Shown here piece by piece: positions 1 to 12,286 of a stretch of 64,000 bases of DNA. The notes under the pieces are model-generated. The model was given only the letters and a program-made list of their open reading frames with translations, was not told the DNA's origin and did not search any database. Source of the DNA: Lentinus brumalis (taxonomy: Eukaryota > Basidiomycota > Agaricomycetes > Polyporales > Polyporaceae); assembly GCA_001792895.1 (NCBI GenBank), contig MARA01000033.1, forward strand, positions 310,001 through 374,000. Direction: 5' to 3'. Position 1 is the stretch's first letter. Every line of letters starts with the position of its first letter. The position numbers were made by a program, and so were the translations under genes.

Positions 1-76
1 TCGCACGGACAGACCGACCGATTGGACGTTCCAGATCCAATAGCTTGGAAGCGTGCTGGGCTCGCGTTGCACGGAG

Positions 77-136
77 GTGCACGGTATCCCGGTATCCCGG
101 CCACCGTTATGTGCACGGTATCCCGGCCACCGTTAT
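77..136. repeat. Short tandem repeat, 26-base unit
   Basis: The unit beginning GTGCACGGTATCCC and ending CCACCGTTAT occurs twice in a row. The first copy (77-110) contains an extra 8-base GGTATCCC, so it has an internal duplication. A third partial start (GTGCAGG) follows. Confidence 0.8.
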
Positions 137-614
137 GTGCAGGAAATGGCGAACTTCGAGCCTGCACAAAGTCGGAGACTGGTCTAGGACGCACGACGAG
201 GACGATTCAGTGCACGAACCATGCAGGTATCCTGAATGGTGCACAGGAGGGTCCTCCCACCGCTTCGCATCTAAAGCGCGACACATCGGATGCATCTCGA
301 CTTCGGTCACGCCGGGATCAAGCGTGGGCGAAGCGAGAGGCATTTTCATTGCAATATATGAGACGCACCGATTCAGTGCGGCGCCGTCTAATCCAAGGAG
401 CTGGCTCGGACGCCGCCGCGACATCCACGTCCGTCCAAAGGTCGTCCCAAGTCGCCGTGAACTCCCTGCACTCGGCCTGCTCTCTCGCAGGCACATGTGC
501 GCCTGGATAACTGGCGTCCATGTGTGGGGTGAACCGCGAACCACCGACGGCGCTGCAGGGGATGTGCGTCGTGAGATTCCAAGACGAGAATGGAGCTACC
601 GAGAGTAACCGTTA

Positions 615-1287
615 GTGCATCCTCAAGACATGCGACCAGGAACCGTCTCCGTGAGACTCGTACGACGCGATCACATACGAGCCGAAGCAGAGTACGCATG
701 CGTGATAGCCCCGTTACAATGGCTGCCTGCACGCGATATCGGTGCGCTCGTCTCTCCGCCCTCGCCGCAAACCCTGGCTCACCTCCGTGCTGCAGCCCAA
801 CCGTGCAAGCTGCGATATCCTCGACGCAGAACCCTGGATTGGTGTCAGTAAATCAACTCCGCCCGAGTCGCGTCGTACGTGTGCAGCACGCAGAGGACCG
901 AGTACGAGTACTCTGCCCGCAAGCCGCAAACTCCGTCGGCGGAGCCGCGGAGAGGTTCGTGCATCTCATGACATGTCAGGAACCGCTAGGAGCCATCTCC
1001 ATGGGACTCGCGCGATGCGAACGCATACGAGAGTCCGCACGCCGGATAGCCCCAGTCACGGACGCCGCCTGCACGCGATATCGGTGCAGTTGTCCCCCTC
1101 GCCGCAAGCCCTGGCCAGCCTCCTTGCTGCAGCCCAATCATGCAAGCTGCAAGATCCTGGCCTGGTATCAGTGCATCGACTCTGTCCGAGCCGCCATGCG
1201 TGCATAACGCTGCAGAGGCGGTCCGGGCCGTGGCAGGCTAGTAGTACGAGTACTTCCACTGCTCGCCGGCCGCAGACTCCGTTCGAT
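615..1287. repeat. Degenerate ~345 base tandem duplication
   Basis: Two diverged copies lie head to tail, about 615-957 and 958-1287. Shared landmarks in the same order are GTGCATC..CA..ACATG, GGAACCG, CATACGAG, GGATAGCCCC or TGATAGCCCC, GCACGCGATATCGGTGC, CTGCAGCCCAA, AGTACGAGTACT and CGCAGACTCCG or CGCAAACTCCG. Substitutions and small indels are scattered throughout and no frame is preserved, so it does not look like a coding repeat. Confidence 0.75.
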
Positions 1288-2098
1288 AGTGCGGTGTGAA
1301 ACGTACCTCTCGACCCTGACGCCAAGCCCCGCCGAGTCGGCGAGTCCGAATTGCTGGGCTAGCTCTGCTGCTTGCCGGAGGGGAGGTGAGCTTCGAGCAG
1401 CATCCTTGAGCTCCCGCCGCACGTACGGAGTCAGGACGCATCCAAGGTCCTGCGCTGCTGTCCCTGCTCGCAGACGGGCACCGCTCGCCACCTAGACCTG
1501 ACTCCCTATCCAGCGAGAGTGTGTACTATGCTGCACGCCGCACGGGCGTTGATGCGACCTGCAACGGGAGCGGGAGCGGGAGGTTAGCGCATCGTAGAAA
1601 GGTACAGGTCGCGTCGCTTCTGGTTCCGGGTCAACGTACCGATATGATAATTCCGTCTAGACTCTGGAGGCTTCCGACCGTTGGCGAACGCGTCTATGTA
1701 TCTTTGAACGCCGCGCCAAGTTCGTACACATCCCGATGCCCGACGCCCGTGTTCCTCGTCGCTGCTCCAGCCCAAGACTGCTGAGAGGGAGTCCTCGATG
1801 CGCAGCGGAGGTGCGTGCACAAGACGTCCCCGGACTCGTCGTGACGTCTGCATCTCGAAGCCCCGGACGTCGGGCTGCAAACACGGAGAGGGGTGAGCCA
1901 CACTAGCGTGAAACACGAATCGAAAGACGAACTCACGCTGTCACCACGCGCCGCTTACCAGCCCCAACATCGACGGCGTGACGACCGCCCGGTGCTCGGC
2001 ATGACAAGCCCGTTGCCCGTGGGTCCGCGCCGCGGCACTTGCGTGATGTCGGGGTGGTCCGTGCACGCTGGGAGCCTGGGACGGACGTGCGGTCTGTG

Positions 2099-2104
2099 TA
2101 TAAA
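2099..2104 (+). promoter_or_regulatory. TATA box candidate (TATAAA)
   Basis: TATAAA inside TGTGTATAAAGCC, about 30 bases ahead of a run of exon-like and intron-like segments (2200-2780). It is a good match to a core promoter word, but no transcript is known, so its role is inferred from position only. Confidence 0.35.
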
Positions 2105-2199
2105 GCCTCGTCTGCGGGAGGTCGCCTCGTCAGCACTCAGGTGAATCTCTCTCCCCTGCCCTCCCTTCGTCCGACGACCGTGCTCACCCATCCGCTCTT

Positions 2200-2780
2200 C
2201 TAGACGTCGACGCCGTCGCCGGTGAGCTCGCCGCCGCCGCCTCCGTTGCTGACCTTTCCCCAGAGCTTCGCGTCCCGGGCTCCGACTCCGAGTGCACGGC
2301 GCACGCTATGCTGTCCTGAGTGAGTCGCCGCGTCGCACATACTCACCCGCCGCCTACGTAGCTGACGTCTGGGCTCCTCCCGCAGATGCTCTCCCCGTCG
2401 AGCTGCTTCCCGCTGTCTGCCTGTGGCGTGTGGACGGCGTCGTCGCTGTGGCAGGCCCGGTCGGCGAGCGGATCGGTGCGCGTGTCCCGGTGAGTCGACG
2501 CTTGACACTTATGCACGCCGGCCCAGCTGACGTCTAGGTTCGTCCCGCAGGCACCGTCCGCGCTCACTGGAGCTCCCGTCGGTGAGTACTCAGTCTTCGT
2601 CCCTATGGCGGGCCCCGTCCGGGAGCGTGTATTGGCGGGACATGCAGACGCAGAGGGCGTGCTTCCAGGTACGAGTGTTCTTCTGCGTTGTCCACGCGGC
2701 TTTGGCTGACCTCTGCATCGACAGAGTCAACCTGTGCTCCAGTCCGTGGTTGCAAGCACTCACCAGACGACTATGTTAGT
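2200..2780 (+). other. Possible small multi-exon transcript with duplicated introns
   Basis: Several segments fit basidiomycete introns: 2222-2263, 2320-2385, 2490-2550 and 2669-2724, each GT...AG with a CTGAC-like branch word. The introns 2320-2385 and 2490-2550 resemble each other from donor (GTGAGTCG) to acceptor (AGCTGACGTCT...TCCCGCAG). The segments between them can be joined into an open frame of more than 60 codons (2264-2319, 2386-2489, 2551-2581), but a start codon in that frame is not clear and no domain is recognised. It could be a decayed gene or a non-coding spliced RNA. Confidence 0.3.
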
Positions 2781-3207
2781 GGAACCCGACTGAACGACTT
2801 GCGGTACGTGAACCTGTTTTGTAGCTAGACGCCCGTTCGAAGCAATGAAATCGACCGTCTTGACGTGAAGTTCAACCGCGTCGGATTGGCTCCGAACCGA
2901 CGGATGTGGCTCGGGGGATGTAGACATGGTTTGAGGACGTATTTGGGGCGACCGGGAGCGTGTTTGCGTGAGATATTCGCGATACTGTGGGCGTGAGCTT
3001 GGTAAAACGAGAGTAGAGCGACGTCCATGTAACCTGGTTGCGCGGGATGCACGTATTCCGGTTCGTGCGCTTTGGCGCTACAAGATGCAGTTTGTAGCGT
3101 GTGTACTGACCATGATTTGAAGTCGGAATAAGCGATATTCGCTCCTCTTGGAGGGAGAACGCGAGCTGCGCGAGCTGATTCGCGTAGGAGCAGCTGATAA
3201 GAGTAAG

Positions 3208-3764
<557 letters not shown>

Positions 3765-4083
3765 CCCCCTCGGTGTCGTTCTTGGTTCTCTTGTCCTCCT
3801 TCGTCACCACACGCATCAGGCTATACGGCGGTTTCGATGTACGACTATTGTATGATACGCGGTTTGTATGCTAGTTCACAGGCTATTCCAATACCACGCA
3901 CCTTCGAGTGCATTCCCAGTCCTTGTTGGCGTCATCGCGTCCGTTCCCAAGACGGCCGCGTCATTCGGTGATCATGATGCATGGAAAGACACAGAAGGCG
4001 TCGCTCGCGCTGGAGGGATGAAGGCGTGCCGCGAGAGATGGAAACGGCATGTGGCGTAGGTCTTCGAGTTCGCACGGAAGACA

Positions 4084-4091
4084 TGACGTCA
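4084..4091. promoter_or_regulatory. CRE-like palindrome TGACGTCA
   Basis: Perfect 8-base ATF/CREB-type bZIP site, about 420 bases before the RRM gene ATG. A second copy lies 173 bases downstream. Confidence 0.45.
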
Positions 4092-4256
4092 ACGTAATAG
4101 AGGGTCCTGAGGCTGATGGTTTTGCGCAGCGAAAGCAACGACGGACACAGGTTCCTGAGCATGCACGTCTTCGCAGGTGTGGTTAAGGCAGAGCTCGGAC
4201 GAGCAACGGAGGTGAAGAGGAGGGATAGGGAGGGATTCGAGGGTGTGCGCAAGGGG

Positions 4257-4273
4257 TGACGTCAGGCCACGTG
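4257..4273. promoter_or_regulatory. CRE (TGACGTCA) next to E-box (CACGTG)
   Basis: TGACGTCA at 4257-4264 is followed four bases later by CACGTG at 4268-4273, about 240 bases before the RRM gene ATG. The pairing of bZIP and bHLH words suggests a real upstream regulatory site; binding is inferred. Confidence 0.5.
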
Positions 4274-4507
4274 GGGCAAAAGTTGCAGCCGAGGGCGGGG
4301 GAGTGGAGTGCGGGCAGCAGCAGAGCGCGTCTGAGGCTGCTCATTTGTTGCCAGAACTCGCTCTGCTCTCTGCTCTCTCTCTCTCGCCAGCGACGGACTG
4401 GCCGACACCGACGCCGCCGCCCGCACACGACGCCGCCGCCCGGACGAGCGACCGGCGAGCCCCCGCCCCCGTAGCACTCACCGCCGCGCCGCGCTATCGA
4501 TCTCGAA

Positions 4508-7500
4508 ATGGCAGGCCCTCCGTTAGCCCATTCGGTGCGTCCCCGTCCGTCCGGGCCCGTAGTCTGTGCTCACGTCTGCATTCCCCGCTGCGTGTGCCCG
4601 TAGCATGCCTCCTCGCCCCGTCCGTCTCCCGTCCAGCCCCTCCACTCCTCAGGTCCCTCGACACACCCCGCATCCACCCCCGCACACTCTCCCCCGCACG
4701 CGCCGCCCGCACTCTCCTCCACACGACCCTCGTCCTCGTCTGCTGGCGACACCCCCGGGCCCTCTGCGACACCCTCAAATCCACCGCCCGCCGGCTCTGG
4801 CCCGACAAACGACGACATCGAGGCCGTCATCCAGATGGCCATGGCGTCCTCTGCCTCGCCGCGGGCCACAAATCCGCCGCGTGACACGCGCACGCAGCTC
4901 TTCGTAGGAAACGTACGTCCTTCGCTTCCTCTTTTCTTCTTCGCATGTCCGTCCCTCTCCCTGCACGCCGTCTGCACCTGCGTCCACCTGCGCCGCGCCA
5001 CGGCTGTCCCGCTTTCGTTCCGACGCAAGCCGGCGACCAGGTCGGTCTACGCTGGTCGCCAGCCCTCCGAGTTGGTCCGTACTGCGTGGATGGCGTCGCG
5101 AGAGAAGACGCTTGTGGCCAGCGACGGCTTGTACGATGCCGCGCGATCGGCCGGTGATTCTGGTGTCATCTCATGCGGGCTTCAGTGATTGTGAAGGGAG
5201 CAAGCTTCAGTAGCAGGAGGGCCGGCTACACGGTGCTATGGGCGGGCTGTTGGATGTAGACGCGACGCAACCTACTCGACGGTATGACCTCGGGATAGGT
5301 TCGGGGCTCTGGACGGCCACCGGTCTGCACTTGGGACCCGTGCAGGGATTCAATCCGGGTGTTTGTATGCACCGCAATATGCTGGTCTTGTCAGTACGCG
5401 GATGGGCATCAGCCACTTGCGCCGTAGGTGCCAGGCGCGGTCCACGCAGCGGCCACCGTGCTGTCTCACCGTCGCAGTTCCGCCCCGTGGCCGTCTCGTT
5501 TTTCAGCCCGAGCCTCAGACGAGGTCTTCTTAGCTGCTCGCGTCGGGCTGCGTTGAGGCGCCTTCGAAGCAACGGCTGACAGCACGTCCGTTCGGAGACG
5601 CCTCGTAGCTTATTGGACAGCATGACGACATCGGATCGACTGTCGACGGTTGTGCCATCCCCATACAACGGTCGTGTGCCATGGTGTCTTCCTCTCAGAT
5701 GCGTCCGATGAACAATGTGGACGTGCTTGCTGACGATGTTCTGCCCCGTAGCTCCCCTACCGCGTACGATGGCAAGATCTCAAGGACCTGTTCCGTCGAG
5801 CCGGCACCGTCCTCCGCGCAGACGTCTCGCTGGGCCCCGACAACCGCTCAAGAGGATACGGCACCGTCCTGCTCGCCACCGCCGAGGACGCAGGACGCGC
5901 CGTGGACATGTTCAACGGGTACACCTGGCAGACACGCACGCTCGAAGTCCGCCCGGACAGGATGGGCGACGACATACCGGGGTTCGGCGCGCCTGGCTTC
6001 GGCATAAACCCCGCCGCCGCTGCGATAGGCGTTGGCGTCGGTCTCGGCGGCCTGGCGGGTGCGGGAGCCTTTGGGGCGCTTGGGGCCTTCGGGGCGCCGC
6101 TGGTGGGCAGTCTGTCTCCCGTTCCTGGGTCGTTGAGTGGCGCAGGCACCCCCGCCGCGGGATCTGCACTCGCGTCGCCCGCTCCGACGCTTCCGCGCTT
6201 TGCTGGCCTGTCGCCGTTCGGTGCGGGCGCAGCTCTGGGCGAAGACGAGCCTGGCTCAAGACCTGGCACGGGCCAGCAGGCGAGCAGGAACCTGTTCGTC
6301 GGGAACGTGAGTGGGTTCCGCATATATGCGTGTTGCGGTGAAAGCTGACACGGTGTGTTCGGTAGCTGCCGTTCCACATACAGTGGCAGGACCTCAAGGA
6401 TCTGTTCAGGCAAGCCGGCGCTGTTCAGCGCGCGGATGTTGCGCTGGGTGCGGACGGACGCTCAAGAGGGTTCGGTACGGTGAGCTTCTCGAATGAGGCG
6501 GATGCTGAGCGCGCCGTACGCATGTTCAACGGGTGAGTCTCTGTCTCTGTCTGTCTGGCGGTGGGTTTCTTCCTTCGGGACTTTTCTCCTGTTGTTCCGT
6601 TTGCATGTCCTCCGTAAGCTATGTCCAAGTCCACGTTCTCCGCGGACCGTCGGCGTATCGCAAGCAAATGTCATGCGTGCCCATGTTGATTCAAAATCGT
6701 CAATCCTAATACTGCAATTGATCTGAGTCGCACGGACGAGGCACACGCAGTATGCTCAGTGAAGCTACCGCTGGTCCGTCCCATGCGTCGTCATCGACCG
6801 TCGACGGGGTCTAGATCGCGCCCCGATGGACGTCCTGATCCGGATCTGCGATCGTCCCTCCGCTTTCCCCCTTTCCTCCTTCTGCCTGCCTACAGAGCCC
6901 GGCTTTCCGTTCGCGATTGAAGCTGACACACGCTTGTACCGTTCAACCAGGTACGAATACAACGGCCGCCCGCTCAAAGTCCACTTCGACAAGTTCGCGC
7001 CGCCCGCGAGCTCGTCTGCCCCGCTCGTAGGCCCGACCGCGGCGTCGTCGCCAGGGACGTTCGCGTTCCACCCGCTCGGATCGCCGTACGGCCAGCAGCA
7101 GCAGCCGGCTCCGTCGCGGACGTCGTCGCTCGCACAGCAGCTGCTCCAGTCCCAACTCGAGGGGCGCACCTCCCAGCCGCCGTCGCTGCTGGGGTCGCGC
7201 CGGCCGAGCGCACCTGGGTACGGGTACGACGATACGGACACGGAAGCGCTCGCTGCGCAGCTTGCGCAGAAGCTTGCTCTTGCGTCGCCGTCGTCGCCAG
7301 TCCAGTACGGACGGCAGCAGCAGTTCGACGCGCAACAGCAGCAGCAGCAACAACACCCGACGCATATTCCGATACCCCCGGCGATACAGTCGCCGTATAT
7401 GTTCGACTTTTTGCAGTCGGGGCCGACGACGCCGTATGATGTGTATGACCTCAACACGTACCAGCGTATGGCTGGGCTGGAGGGGTACCAGAGCCAGGGC

Positions 7501-8985
7501 CAAAGCCAAAGCCAGAGCCAGACTCAGTACCTGCAGCAACAGGTCCAGGACGCGAGTGCGTTGTCCCCTGGGTACGGCACCGCCGCATATGAGCAGAAGG
7601 ATGTATCTCCGCCTAGCATGGGGTCTGGTTCCGGGTCGACGCAGCAGTCACACCGGCCGTCGCCTTCGGACTCGTTGTCGGCGACAGCACAAGCCGGCCA
7701 GCCTTCGCCACAACAGACCGCGACCTCTCCTACGACGTCCTCACGATCGCACGCGACGCCCCAGCAGCAACACCACCACCCCGCCCACCCCGGCCCGATC
7801 GCACTCCCGCCGCCTCCGCCAGTAACAGCGTTCCCAGTCCCGCCGCCGCACGCGCTCTCGCCGCACCACTTCATCGCGACGCCGCCGATCCCGGGGCACC
7901 CGATGAGCCCGATGCACCACCCGCTCATGGGGATGCACATGATGACCCCGCACGGGCTGCCGCCGATCACCCCGAGCATGCCGTCGTTCACGTTCCTCCC
8001 GCAGCCGTCGCCGGGGGGGCACCACCCGTCGTCTGCGTCCGCGGAGGCGCAGCAGCACGACCGCCAGATGCACGCGCACGCCGCGGCGCACATGCAGCAC
8101 GTCATGGCGCCGTACACGCCGTTCTCGCCGGGGCTGACGATGTCGCCCGGGGCGTTCTGGGGGCGGCCGGGGTCGGGGGCGAATCCGTATATCAATACTG
8201 CGGTGGGCGCCCCGGTGCGCTCTGGGGATTATGTGAGTTACGGATATGCGCATCCGCACCAAGTACAGCAGCAGCAGCATCAACAACAACAGCATCAACA
8301 ACAGCAACAACAGCAACAACGGCAGCAAGAACCCGGAGGGCAGCAGCAGCAACAGGAGCAGGAAGGGAGGCCGCCGGACGGGTACTTCCCGCCTGTCGCC
8401 GTGTCGGTGGCGATGGCGCAGGGCGGGACGGGTGCGGTGGCGGGCGAGGAGCCGGCGGACTACTTCCCGTGGATGCCCCCGCCGCCGTCTGCGTCCGTGC
8501 ACGGGACGAGCGGGCTGGCGAACGAGATCCTGCGCGAGGACAGCACGAGCCGTGTCGCCGCCACTACGAATGGAACCGGCAACGGCAACGGCAACGGGGT
8601 GCAGGAGAGCCCGGGCGACAGCGACGGGACGGGTGCGGGCACGGGGACGACGGGGAGCGGAGCGGGCGCAAGCTCGAGCTCGCGCGCGACGTCGTGGCAC
8701 ACGGAGTCGAGCTACTCGGGGGAGGCTGCGAAGGCGCAGGTGCGCGCGCAGGCCCGGGCGCTGGGCCCGGGGGGCATGGATACGGATACGTTCGGGGCGG
8801 AGGAGGGGGAGTCGCCGTTGGCGCAGCACCTGAACGGAAACGGGAACGGGGACCACAAGCCGCGGGCGTACTCTGCGGAGACGGCGGCGAGTGGGGGTGG
8901 GGAAAGGGGTCCGCTGTCGAGAGCGGACTCGGACCCGGTGAAGAAGATGCTGAGGGGGTCTGAGTCTGGTTCTGGGCCGTCCTGA
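4508..8985 (+). CDS. Two-RRM, Gln/Pro-rich RNA-binding protein (Gbp2/Hrb1-like)
   Basis: Exons 4508-4534, 4604-4912, 5752-6306, 6366-6532 and 6951-8985 join in frame to 1030 residues. A Ser/Pro-rich N-terminus leads to RRM1 (about 106-180; RNP2 LFVGN, RNP1 SRGYGTVL), a Gly/Ala-rich linker, RRM2 (about 292-370; LFVGN, SRGFGTVSF) and a ~660-residue disordered tail with poly-Gln, His and Pro runs. Both RRMs share the W-Q-D-L-K-D-L-F helix, and introns interrupt both right after the G-N of RNP2, so the domains probably arose by internal duplication including the intron. The closest family by eye is the Gbp2/Hrb1/hnRNP M group of mRNA-binding proteins; this is by motif only. Two introns are unusually long for this genome (839 and 418 bases). 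The start is fixed by exon 1 (MAGPPLAHS), which splices in frame. Confidence 0.85.
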
Positions 8986-9960
8986 ATGCTGATTTGAAGA
9001 GGAGGGAGGGAGGTGGGTGGGTGGGTATCTTGTTTGGTTCTGAGATATAGGGTTGATTATCTTTGGTGTAAAACTGGCATGGGTACGTAGGTAATGTGGA
9101 GGGCTGCATCTCATGATCATGGGGTCGATGTACATAGAAGCACTGAGCAATGTTTGGTCACTAGCTGCTGGTATTTTATTTGTTTCTCGGCACATTAGCC
9201 TACGTATATACCATCATCGCATGCATCCCTTCCTGTGTCTGTCGGTACTACTAGCTTTGCTATAGCTATAGCGTTTCCTCTCTCCCCCCCTCTCTCCTTT
9301 TCTCTCTCTGTCTCTGTTCCTGTTCTAATGCAAATTGCAGTTTGTCGTTATCCATGTGCTCGTCTCGTCAGCCTCCCATGGCATGCGGCATACGGGCACC
9401 GATTGGAGAAGCTATCCTAGAGCACATCTTCACGGCTGGGAATTTCTCGCATGCTGAATTCGAGGCGCAGGAAAGGGCTCTACAACCTCTTTCTGACAAG
9501 CTCTGACGTCTCAAATGAAACCTTCGATGGCTCTACTTACAATGGACAACAGTTTGCATCAGGTAGTGGTTCAAACTTGACTTCCTTTTTTGGGTGCTGT
9601 GCAGTGACACATCTTGATCGCAGATCTCATGAGTCGCCGACAGTCGATCGCCGACTCGCGTGCAGCATCGCCGCCTCGCTTGAGCTCGCTTGCAGCATCG
9701 CCGACAGTCATCATGATCGCAAGACTATGTGGAATACTTAAGAGCGAACACCTTGCAGCTGAACTTCCCGACGTTCGTCCTGCACGGGTTGGAGCATTTG
9801 AAGAGATCCGTAACACTGGTGAAGTACACTTTGATCGAAGACAACCGTCGTTATCATTCAACCCATAGCTCACATACTACCCGCAGTCCCCTGCATTGAC
9901 ACCTCGCTTCCTCCACATCCTGGCCTCAACCGTTGACCGGACACCTTCCTTTCGAGATCG
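8986..9960. other. Intergenic region
   Basis: No gene is supported. There is a pyrimidine tract at about 9272-9328 and a short imperfect repeat of GCAGCATCGCCG words near 9660-9705. Open frames near 9451-9870 have no recognisable domain. Confidence 0.5.
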
Positions 9961-11679
9961 ATGGCTGATATAACCCCCGAACGACGCCCTATACTCCCGA
10001 CAGCCCGCAGCGTCCTAGAACTGCCATTCGAGATCTTGGTCGACATCTTCGCGATGGTAGACACTCTGGACTCCTGGGGCACACTCGGGGTTGCCCATGG
10101 ACGCGGCGTAGCCAAGCTCATGCTCGTATGCCGCTATTGGCGCGACATGGCATATGCGACACCGGAGTTCTGGAGACGCATCGATGTCGTAGAACCCCTG
10201 GACAGGGTGTCGCTGCTCTTGGAGCGGTCCGGGGGATGCACCATCGACGTCCGCATATTCTACCCATGGATCAGGAAGTATCAGCCCCTCTGCCGCGAAG
10301 CAATTGCGCTCATTCTTCCTCACGCCCACCGCATTCGATCGCTCTACATCAATCTACACATGGACCACTACCCAGCCGTGTACGAACTCCTCGAGCGCGA
10401 CATGCCTGCCCTGGAGTATCTGGACCTTGTTCCTATCCGCGATTTTCGTTCCAAGGGCCACTACGATCGCAATTATGCAACCTGCTCGCTGTCGCGTCTG
10501 AAGTATCCTCGCCTCCGCTCCCTTGTATCCCAACGGCTCCACGTCCCTCACCCTATGGGCTTTTGGAGGACATTACGTACCCTGAAGATGTACGACTTCC
10601 CACGTACGGCGTCGAGCGAATACCTCATGCGCGACGTCATCGCCGTCCTCAGGGCGAACGGCGGCCTAGAAGAGTTGGTTCTCTGGTGGTATAGTGGTAC
10701 ACCTACCGCGTTGCCGCTGAACCATCAAGAGAGCCGAAGTACACCTCAGGCGAGCGGAAGACAGCTCTTCACTCTGCGGAACCTCCGTCTCCTCTCTCTC
10801 CACGGCACATATCCCTGCGTGACGGAGCTCCTGGACCACCTCTTGATACCGGAGGACATTCCCTATGTGGATATGCGGGTGAACATAACTTCTGGATACG
10901 CCGCCGATATTCACGAGGTCGCGCAAATGTTCGGCGCACTCATTCCCGCTCATCTACGGTGGCTGCAAGAGAGGATGTCCAACGTCTCCTTCACCGGGCC
11001 TGCTAGGACCGACTACTACACATGCTGTACCCCGCCCTACACGCACGCCGACCCGGAGCGGGCTCCAGAACGCACTGCCATCGCCTTCAACGAATATCCC
11101 GGGACTCCCGTGCCGCAGAGTATGAGCCTTGGGGTACGCTGTCTCGTCGGAGTCCTCGGGTACGCGACCGTGCGCTGTCTTTCCTTGACCGGGTTTCCTC
11201 CGCATGCGGAGGACGACTCCTACGAACGAATGTTCGACGCTTTTCCGTCCCTCGAGGAACTAGAAGTCAGCGGCACAAATCTGACGATTAGACCGGAACT
11301 GTTCACGGCGCTCAGCCCTGCTTCGCGTGCAGACGGCGGGCGCGAAGTCCCGCGGTGCCCGCACTTGCGTGTCCTGGTCGTACATTGTGCACGCATGTCG
11401 CGCAGGTGGACCGGTCCACAGGTGCTGGAGCTTCTGGAGGCGATAGGAGGGTGCGCTCTGGCTCGCGCCGAGAGCGATGTCAGGCTCCATAAGGTGGTCC
11501 TGCACTTCTGGATCAGTGCGGTGACCGCCGCATTGGATTCTGAGGAGCTTGAGCAAGTGAAGGAGGAGGAAAGGGGTCTCAGGGAGCCGCTGGAGCGATT
11601 GTGCGGGTTTGTGGACGTGGCCGAGCACGACTACAGTCATGGGGCGGCAGTGTGCGCAAGGTGTACTAGCGGATACTAG
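9961..11679 (+). CDS. F-box domain protein
   Basis: Intronless frame of 572 residues. An F-box lies near the N-terminus (about 18-75): L-P-F-E-I-L-V-D-I-F, then KLMLVCRYWRDMA, then P-E-F-W. This is the usual agaricomycete form that binds Skp1 and places the protein in an SCF ubiquitin ligase as substrate adaptor. The rest has irregular leucine-rich stretches (for example LFTLRNLRLLSLHGTYPC and LEELEVSGTNLTI), as in the LRR-like partners of this expanded family. No target can be inferred. The ATG is the first in frame after upstream stops. The protein is intact. Confidence 0.85.
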   Translation: MADITPERRPILPTARSVLELPFEILVDIFAMVDTLDSWGTLGVAHGRGVAKLMLVCRYWRDMAYATPEFWRRIDVVEPLDRVSLLLERSGGCTIDVRIFYPWIRKYQPLCREAIALILPHAHRIRSLYINLHMDHYPAVYELLERDMPALEYLDLVPIRDFRSKGHYDRNYATCSLSRLKYPRLRSLVSQRLHVPHPMGFWRTLRTLKMYDFPRTASSEYLMRDVIAVLRANGGLEELVLWWYSGTPTALPLNHQESRSTPQASGRQLFTLRNLRLLSLHGTYPCVTELLDHLLIPEDIPYVDMRVNITSGYAADIHEVAQMFGALIPAHLRWLQERMSNVSFTGPARTDYYTCCTPPYTHADPERAPERTAIAFNEYPGTPVPQSMSLGVRCLVGVLGYATVRCLSLTGFPPHAEDDSYERMFDAFPSLEELEVSGTNLTIRPELFTALSPASRADGGREVPRCPHLRVLVVHCARMSRRWTGPQVLELLEAIGGCALARAESDVRLHKVVLHFWISAVTAALDSEELEQVKEEERGLREPLERLCGFVDVAEHDYSHGAAVCARCTSGY

Positions 11680-12286
11680 CAAGGCATGTCCGCATGTTCG
11701 TTATTAAATCCCACTACGATAGCTGATATCCTCATCTCAGGTCGAATCTGTTCCTTCTCGATACACCAGTCAGGATGTAAACATCGATCACGATGGCCAA
11801 GGTTGCCAATACTAGAACCGTGTGCCTATGTACACTATACATGGAAGACCGGCGCGAGCAATCCCCGGAATAATTATACAACACATCGACACCGTCCACC
11901 GTTTCAAGCGCATATGAATACGTTCTTAGTATGGACGCATGTGCGGTCGCGGTCCAAGCGGGCAAGTACGGAGCGCCTAATTCGTTAAAGGTCGGTTCAA
12001 GCTCTCTGGCGAGCATCGCATCGCATCAAAGCACCTCACGCTGCCTTCTGGTGTGCACCCTCCCCCGTATGCTTGAAACACTTCGCGAGAGAGACCAATT
12101 CGTTGACTGCCTGTCCTTGCACTGCCGCTAGACATATCGGGAAGATCGATAGCACCTCCACGCACTTCGCACGACACAGCCCGCATACGAGCGTGGAGAT
12201 GTGAGATGCCTCTTCACCAGTCCTCTCATCAACTCGGAGCCCCCAAGGCATCGTAACGTACCGACCGTGTCGACTCACGACGCACC
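11680..12286. other. Intergenic region upstream of DUF6535-A
   Basis: No gene seen. The 3' part holds the DUF6535 promoter word (12165-12179), preceded by GAAGATCGATAGC at 12141-12153, which also occurs before copy D. Confidence 0.5.
12165..12179 (+). promoter_or_regulatory. DUF6535 promoter word, copy A
   Basis: CTTCGCACGACACAG, 107 bases before the copy A ATG. The same word stands at a similar distance before the other four DUF6535 genes of this window. Confidence 0.6.

Larger units (their letters stand above)
1..2095. other. Gene-poor GC-rich stretch
   Basis: I see no convincing gene. Short open frames exist on both strands, as expected from high GC, but none carries a recognisable domain or a consistent exon chain. 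The stretch holds a short tandem repeat near its start and a ~345 base degenerate tandem duplication, described separately. Confidence 0.5.
3765..4507. other. Intergenic region, promoter of the RRM gene
   Basis: No gene seen. It contains two perfect TGACGTCA palindromes, a CACGTG box and a CT-rich tract at about 4363-4384 before the RRM gene start. Confidence 0.5.

Noticed and set aside
4243..4884. 213-codon plus-strand frame over the RRM gene 5' end
   Set aside because: The spliced frame of exons 4508-4534 and 4604-4912 is continuous with RRM1; the longer frame is a shadow in GC-rich sequence.
7741..9195. 484-codon open frame on the minus strand, Arg-rich
   Set aside because: It is antisense to the Gln/Pro/Ser-rich exon of the RRM gene; the composition is that of a mirrored low-complexity coding region and it has no domain.
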